Below, one piece after another: positions 35,098 through 38,427 of a stretch of DNA of 38,427 nucleotides. The notes under the pieces were generated by a model. The model was not told the origin of the DNA. It saw only the letters and a program-made list of their open reading frames with translations, and made no database searches. The stretch spans positions 1-38,427 of the forward strand of contig JAHEMO010000007.1 in assembly GCA_024643625.1 (NCBI GenBank), read 5' to 3'. Each line of letters starts with the position of its first letter. Within the stretch, counting starts at the first letter, position 1. This DNA comes from Chitinophagaceae bacterium (GTDB lineage Bacteria > Bacteroidota > Bacteroidia > Chitinophagales > Chitinophagaceae). The position numbers and the translations under genes were made by a program.

Positions 35098-36036
35098 TTA
35101 TAGTTCTTTCAGTTTTTCCAGACGGGCGGCAAAATAAGCGGATTTGTCAGGATATAACAATTGTAATTCTGTGAATATTGCGGTGGCCTCCTTCAGGCGC
35201 CCTTGTTTTATCATTACGTCGGCCATGGTTTCGGTTTTTACCAAATGTTCCTGCAGCGATGCATTGGCTTTTTGGGTTACAGCCGTATCCTCATCTACCT
35301 GACCGGTTTGGTAGTTAATTTTTTTCATGCCCTTAAGCCACTGTGTAAAGCTTTTTACCTGCGTGTTTAGTTTGTCCTTTGCATCAGTCACTTTTACGCC
35401 TACGGCTTCAAAATAGTCTACAGTGTGGTGCGGCTGAAATAAAGCAGGCAGATCTTCCTCCGTCACCTCTTTTTGCAGGTTTTCGGCGGCGGTTTTGAGG
35501 GCATTGCCCAATCGGCTGCTTATGGGAAGGGCTTCCTCTTCCGGTTCTTCCCGTGCTTCTGTCTTTTCGGCTACTTCTACCTCGGGTAAGGATGGCTCCG
35601 GACCTTGCAATTCTGCATCATTTTGCGTTCCCGGCACTTCTTCAATTTCCTCAGCCTTTGCCGTGATATCTTCTGTAAGCCATGCAGCAGCGCGGTTAGC
35701 CACGGATTCCAGCAAGTCCTCTGCATGCTGTTGTTCCAACTCTTCATCTTCCGCTACTAAGGGTTCCGGCGCAGTTTCCTTGTATAGCTGCTGCGCAGCA
35801 TGGGTTGTGCCAGACGTGCTATGGGCATTGCGATTAAGCAGCCAATGCAAGACGTAAGGGTTTTGGATATATTGCCTGAGTTGGGCGAGATTTTGCTGCT
35901 TGTCAGCACTTTGCATGGCTTTAGCCAGCCATGCGCTTGCATACCATGGAAATTCCCCAGTGTAGTCAGTGTCGGGCAATTCGCCGATGGGTTGCTGCAG
36001 ATCTTTTATCCAGTTGGTATCCCAGTTCGTGGTCAT
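35098..36036 (-). CDS. Acidic TPR-like hypothetical protein
   Basis: 312 residues, no signal peptide or membrane segment, so probably cytoplasmic. Residues about 30-65 are helical with a YASAWLAKAMQSADKQQ start. A strongly acidic, glutamate-rich linker spans about 90-175 (EDEELEQQHAEDLLES, EEIEEVPGT, EVAEKTEAREEPEEE). The C-terminus has a TPR-like helix pair: MADVMIKQGRLKEATAIF with LYPDKSAYFAARLEKL (about 270-310). It lies between lptE and secG in an order seen in other Bacteroidota. The function is unknown; a scaffold or assembly role is only a guess. Confidence 0.75.
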   Translation of the reverse strand: MTTNWDTNWIKDLQQPIGELPDTDYTGEFPWYASAWLAKAMQSADKQQNLAQLRQYIQNPYVLHWLLNRNAHSTSGTTHAAQQLYKETAPEPLVAEDEELEQQHAEDLLESVANRAAAWLTEDITAKAEEIEEVPGTQNDAELQGPEPSLPEVEVAEKTEAREEPEEEALPISSRLGNALKTAAENLQKEVTEEDLPALFQPHHTVDYFEAVGVKVTDAKDKLNTQVKSFTQWLKGMKKINYQTGQVDEDTAVTQKANASLQEHLVKTETMADVMIKQGRLKEATAIFTELQLLYPDKSAYFAARLEKLKEL

Positions 36037-36057
36037 GGCGGAAAAGGTAAGCGTAGT

Positions 36058-36561
36058 TTACCAGTTGGAAAAAAGGCGGTTAAAAATTTCCTCACTCAAT
36101 CCGCGAATAATTTCATCGCCCAAACTGGCTTCGGCTTGTTGTATGGTTTGGTTGGCCGGAAATTCAAAACTCCGCGATGCGGTATAGTCCTGCGTTTTCT
36201 GGTTTACATTGTCTTTAAGCTTAATGCTGGCCGATACCGTGAGACGGTTATTACTTACCTGCTGCCCGCTGATGCCTGATGTTGAAATACTATAGTCGGT
36301 AATGGTGCCATTAATCACCCAATCTGCATCGTCAGTAGTTACCCGCTGCAGTCGGGTTTGGCTAACTATTTTTTGCTGCAATCTATCGGTTAATTGTGGG
36401 CTCAACTGCGGGTTTACATACCTTGCTTTATTTTCAATAAAATTCAACTTTACGGTTTTTATCTCTGGTGGAATACTTACATCTTTCATCGTATAAACGC
36501 CACAACCCATTAGTATTACACTAAACAGCAAGCATACTAAAGCAACATATTTTGTCCTCAT
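36058..36561 (-). CDS. lptE: LptE-family LPS-assembly lipoprotein
   Basis: 167 residues with lipobox LMGC (C20) directly after the signal peptide, so an outer-membrane lipoprotein. GVYTMKDVSIPPEIKTVKLNF and ENKARYVNPQLSPQLTDRLQQKI are typical of the Bacteroidota LptE-like family. These proteins partner with LptD for LPS insertion. The divergent sequence makes the name partly context-based: the order activator-LptE-TPR-SecG is the usual Bacteroidota arrangement. It is 12 bases after the sigma54 activator stop. Confidence 0.82.
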   Translation of the reverse strand: MRTKYVALVCLLFSVILMGCGVYTMKDVSIPPEIKTVKLNFIENKARYVNPQLSPQLTDRLQQKIVSQTRLQRVTTDDADWVINGTITDYSISTSGISGQQVSNNRLTVSASIKLKDNVNQKTQDYTASRSFEFPANQTIQQAEASLGDEIIRGLSEEIFNRLFSNW

Positions 36562-36573
36562 ACAAACTCCCTG

Positions 36574-37863
36574 TTATAGGTTTTCAATATCGTATTCTTT
36601 CAACTTGCGGTACAGCGTACGTTCGCTAATGCCAAGATCGAGCGCTGCATCTTTGCGTTTGCTTTTGTGTTTTTTCAAGGCTTTAATAATCAGTTCTTTT
36701 TCCATGTCCATGATGTTCAGCGATTCCTCTACCTCTTCATGGTCATCAAAGTTAGCCGGTTGGGCAGTTACGGTATTCGCCGCTGATTGCTGCGGGTAAG
36801 CATTATTTTGAAAATAAACAGGTGTGGGGCTGATAGTAGACGGTGGGGTAATACCCGGTATGTCGTCGGATACGGCATTAAGTGCATCAAATACTTTGTC
36901 TTGCTTGCCTGCAAAACTGCCGGGACTTTTTACCAACTCTACAAACATGTGTTTCATTTCATTCATGTCTTTTTTCATGTCAAAAATGATTTTGTAGAGT
37001 ATATCACGCTCATTGGCAAATGTGCTTTCGCTAACATAGCCGCCATTAGCACTGCCGGCAAGTACCGGCAAGGAGTTGAGGCTTTGCTCCGGCAGAAATT
37101 TCTTCAATTCCGTAGCATTCACAATTTTGTCTTTTGACAAAACACTTACCTGCTCGCCAATATTTTTCAGTTCGCGCACATTGCCACGCCATGGATAATT
37201 CATCAGCAGTGCTTTGGCTTCATCGTCCAATTGCACAGGTGTGGTATTGTATCGCTCAGCAAAGTCTATCACAAACTTGCGAAAGAGCAGGTTTATATCT
37301 TCTTTTCTATCTCTTAGTGAAGGAATCCGGATAGGTACACTGTTGAGGCGGTAGTACAAGTCTTCGCGAAAATTTCCTTTCTGTGCTGCTTTAAGCAAAT
37401 CCTGATTGGTGGCCGCAATTACCCGAACATCTGTCTTTTGCACCTTGCTGCTGCCCACCCGTATAAATTCGCCGGTCTCCAAAACCCTCAGCAACCTTGC
37501 TTGTGTACCGATTGGCATTTCGCCTATTTCATCCAAAAAAATAGTGCCACCGTTCACCGTTTCAAAATATCCTTTACGGCTATCGACCGCACCGGTAAAT
37601 GAACCTTTCTCATGCCCAAATAATTCGCTATCGATAGTGCCCTCCGGAATAGCACCACAGTTTACTGCAATAAAAGGGTTGTGCTTGCGTGGCGATAGTG
37701 AATGAATGATATGCGAAAAAACTTCTTTACCTACGCCGCTTTCGCCTGTGATAAGCACACTAAGGTCGGTAGCCGAAACTTGTACCGCAACATTGAGTGC
37801 ATGGTTAAGCGCCGGAGAGTTGCCAATAATGGCAAAACGGTTTTTTATTGATTGAAGGTCCAT
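36574..37863 (-). CDS. Sigma54-dependent transcriptional activator (AAA+, Fis-type)
   Basis: 429 residues from ATG 37863. The AAA+ core begins almost at once: Walker A GESGVGKE (40-47), sigma54-contact loop GSFTGA (87-92, serine in place of the usual alanine), Walker B GGTIFLDEIGEM (105-116) and R-finger region (RLRV...FYRL type). The C-terminal helix-turn-helix is Fis-like (KHKSKRKDAALDLGISERTLYRKL, split here for length: KHKSKRKDAALDLG and ISERTLYRKLKEY). There is no N-terminal receiver, PAS or GAF domain; a linker of about 100 residues precedes the HTH. Such factors remodel sigma54 polymerase at -24/-12 promoters. It sits between miaB and lptE. Targets are unknown. Confidence 0.93.
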   Translation of the reverse strand: MDLQSIKNRFAIIGNSPALNHALNVAVQVSATDLSVLITGESGVGKEVFSHIIHSLSPRKHNPFIAVNCGAIPEGTIDSELFGHEKGSFTGAVDSRKGYFETVNGGTIFLDEIGEMPIGTQARLLRVLETGEFIRVGSSKVQKTDVRVIAATNQDLLKAAQKGNFREDLYYRLNSVPIRIPSLRDRKEDINLLFRKFVIDFAERYNTTPVQLDDEAKALLMNYPWRGNVRELKNIGEQVSVLSKDKIVNATELKKFLPEQSLNSLPVLAGSANGGYVSESTFANERDILYKIIFDMKKDMNEMKHMFVELVKSPGSFAGKQDKVFDALNAVSDDIPGITPPSTISPTPVYFQNNAYPQQSAANTVTAQPANFDDHEEVEESLNIMDMEKELIIKALKKHKSKRKDAALDLGISERTLYRKLKEYDIENL

Positions 37864-37909
37864 GGTGTTTGTTCTTGTGTGATGATGATTTGATTGCAAT
37901 GCAGCATGG

Positions 37910-38427
37910 CTACACCATATGGCCCAACAGCGTGGCTTGTGTGCAACTTTTTATTTGTACGCGCACATAGTCACCTTTAGTAATTGGCGCATCATTTTTA
38001 GGAAATACAATTACTTTGTTTTGACTGCTGCGTCCCATCCAATCCTGTTGGCTGCGTTTGCTTTCGCCTTCTATCAACACGGTAAATGTTTTGCCTATAT
38101 CAGCTTCGTTGCTTAGTCTGCTCAGTTCATTTTGAACGCTTACAATTTCGGCAAGCCTGCGTTTTTTTATGGCCTCCGGAATGTCGTCTGCGTAGCGGCG
38201 TGCAGCCAAAGTGCCGGGGCGCTCACTGTAAAAAAACATATAGCTCATATCGTAGCGGCTGTATTGCATTATGCTCATCGTGTCCTGATGATCTTCTTCG
38301 GTTTCCGTACAGAAGCCGGCAATAATATCGCTGCTGATACCACAATCGGGGATGATCTCGCGAATGCGATCTACTTTGGCCTTGTACCATTCGCGGCTGT
38401 ATGTACGATTCATCAGTTGCAACACAC
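37910..38427 (-). CDS. miaB: tRNA-2-methylthio-N6-dimethylallyladenosine synthase MiaB, C-terminal part
   Basis: About 172 codons are visible; the 5' end lies beyond base 38427. The segment MNRTYSREWYKAKVDRIRE and GISSDIIAGFCTETEEDHQDT is the end of the radical-SAM barrel, followed by YSERPGTLAARRYADDIPEA and the C-terminal TRAM RNA-binding domain (QDWMGRSSQNKVIVFPKND, KGDYVRVQIKSCTQATLLG). This layout identifies MiaB, which methylthiolates i6A37 in tRNA. The catalytic [4Fe-4S] cysteine motifs are outside the window. Translation starting inside the visible part is not expected. Confidence 0.93.
   Translation of the reverse strand, partial: VLQLMNRTYSREWYKAKVDRIREIIPDCGISSDIIAGFCTETEEDHQDTMSIMQYSRYDMSYMFFYSERPGTLAARRYADDIPEAIKKRRLAEIVSVQNELSRLSNEADIGKTFTVLIEGESKRSQQDWMGRSSQNKVIVFPKNDAPITKGDYVRVQIKSCTQATLLGHMV

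Overview
The window is a stretch of a Bacteroidota chromosome, most likely from the Chitinophagaceae/Chitinophagales. The evidence is a SusC/SusD pair, LptE-like and OstA-like envelope proteins, the nusB-DUF1573-yajC order, the miaB-sigma54 activator-lptE-TPR-secG order, weak ribosome binding sites, and promoter boxes of the TAnnTTTG type. No rRNA, tRNA, CRISPR array, insertion sequence or phage gene was seen. The only incomplete genes are the two cut by the window edges. No intergenic stretch exceeds about 300 bases.

Layout: (1) Bases 1-574 (minus) hold the N-terminal part of an exostosin-like protein. (2) Bases 824-11921 (plus) are a tightly packed surface-polysaccharide cluster. It has four GT-B glycosyltransferases, a Wzy/O-antigen-ligase-like membrane protein, a CapK-type adenylate-forming enzyme, a WbpB/WlbA-like sugar oxidoreductase with a WbpD/WlbB-like acetyltransferase, an SDR epimerase and a WecA/WbpL-like initiating phosphosugar transferase. 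Several genes overlap at start and stop. Together they would make a nucleotide sugar, load the first sugar on undecaprenyl phosphate, extend the chain and polymerise or ligate it. (3) Bases 11911-16755 (minus) hold a BlaI-type repressor with an M56 membrane protease, a small MscS channel and an orphan Rieske oxygenase. (4) Bases 16785-18899 (minus) are groES-groEL with a strong terminator and an upstream region carrying paired TGACAATTTT repeats and a sigma54-like element. (5) Bases 19137-24833 (plus) are nusB, a DUF1573 lipoprotein, yajC, an OstA/LptA-like protein, nhaA and a DeoR-type regulator. (6) Bases 25019-30514 (plus) are a SusC/SusD/DUF4397 outer-membrane uptake unit without adjacent degradative enzymes. 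(7) Bases 30606-32461 hold trmH and two exported thioredoxin-fold proteins. (8) Bases 32542-38427 (minus) are miaB (partial), a sigma54 activator, lptE, an acidic TPR-like protein and secG, ending at a terminator, followed by mltG and a BrkB-family protein.

The common theme is the cell envelope: polysaccharide synthesis, LPS transport, Sec secretion, peptidoglycan trimming, osmotic safety valve and nutrient uptake. I found no clearly new large system. The best second-look items are the groES upstream architecture, the CapK enzyme beside an incomplete diacetamido-uronic acid pathway, the BlaI/M56 pair whose sensor tail is not a penicillin-binding domain, and the SusC/D unit lacking enzymes. 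All assignments come from reading motifs by eye. No database search was run.
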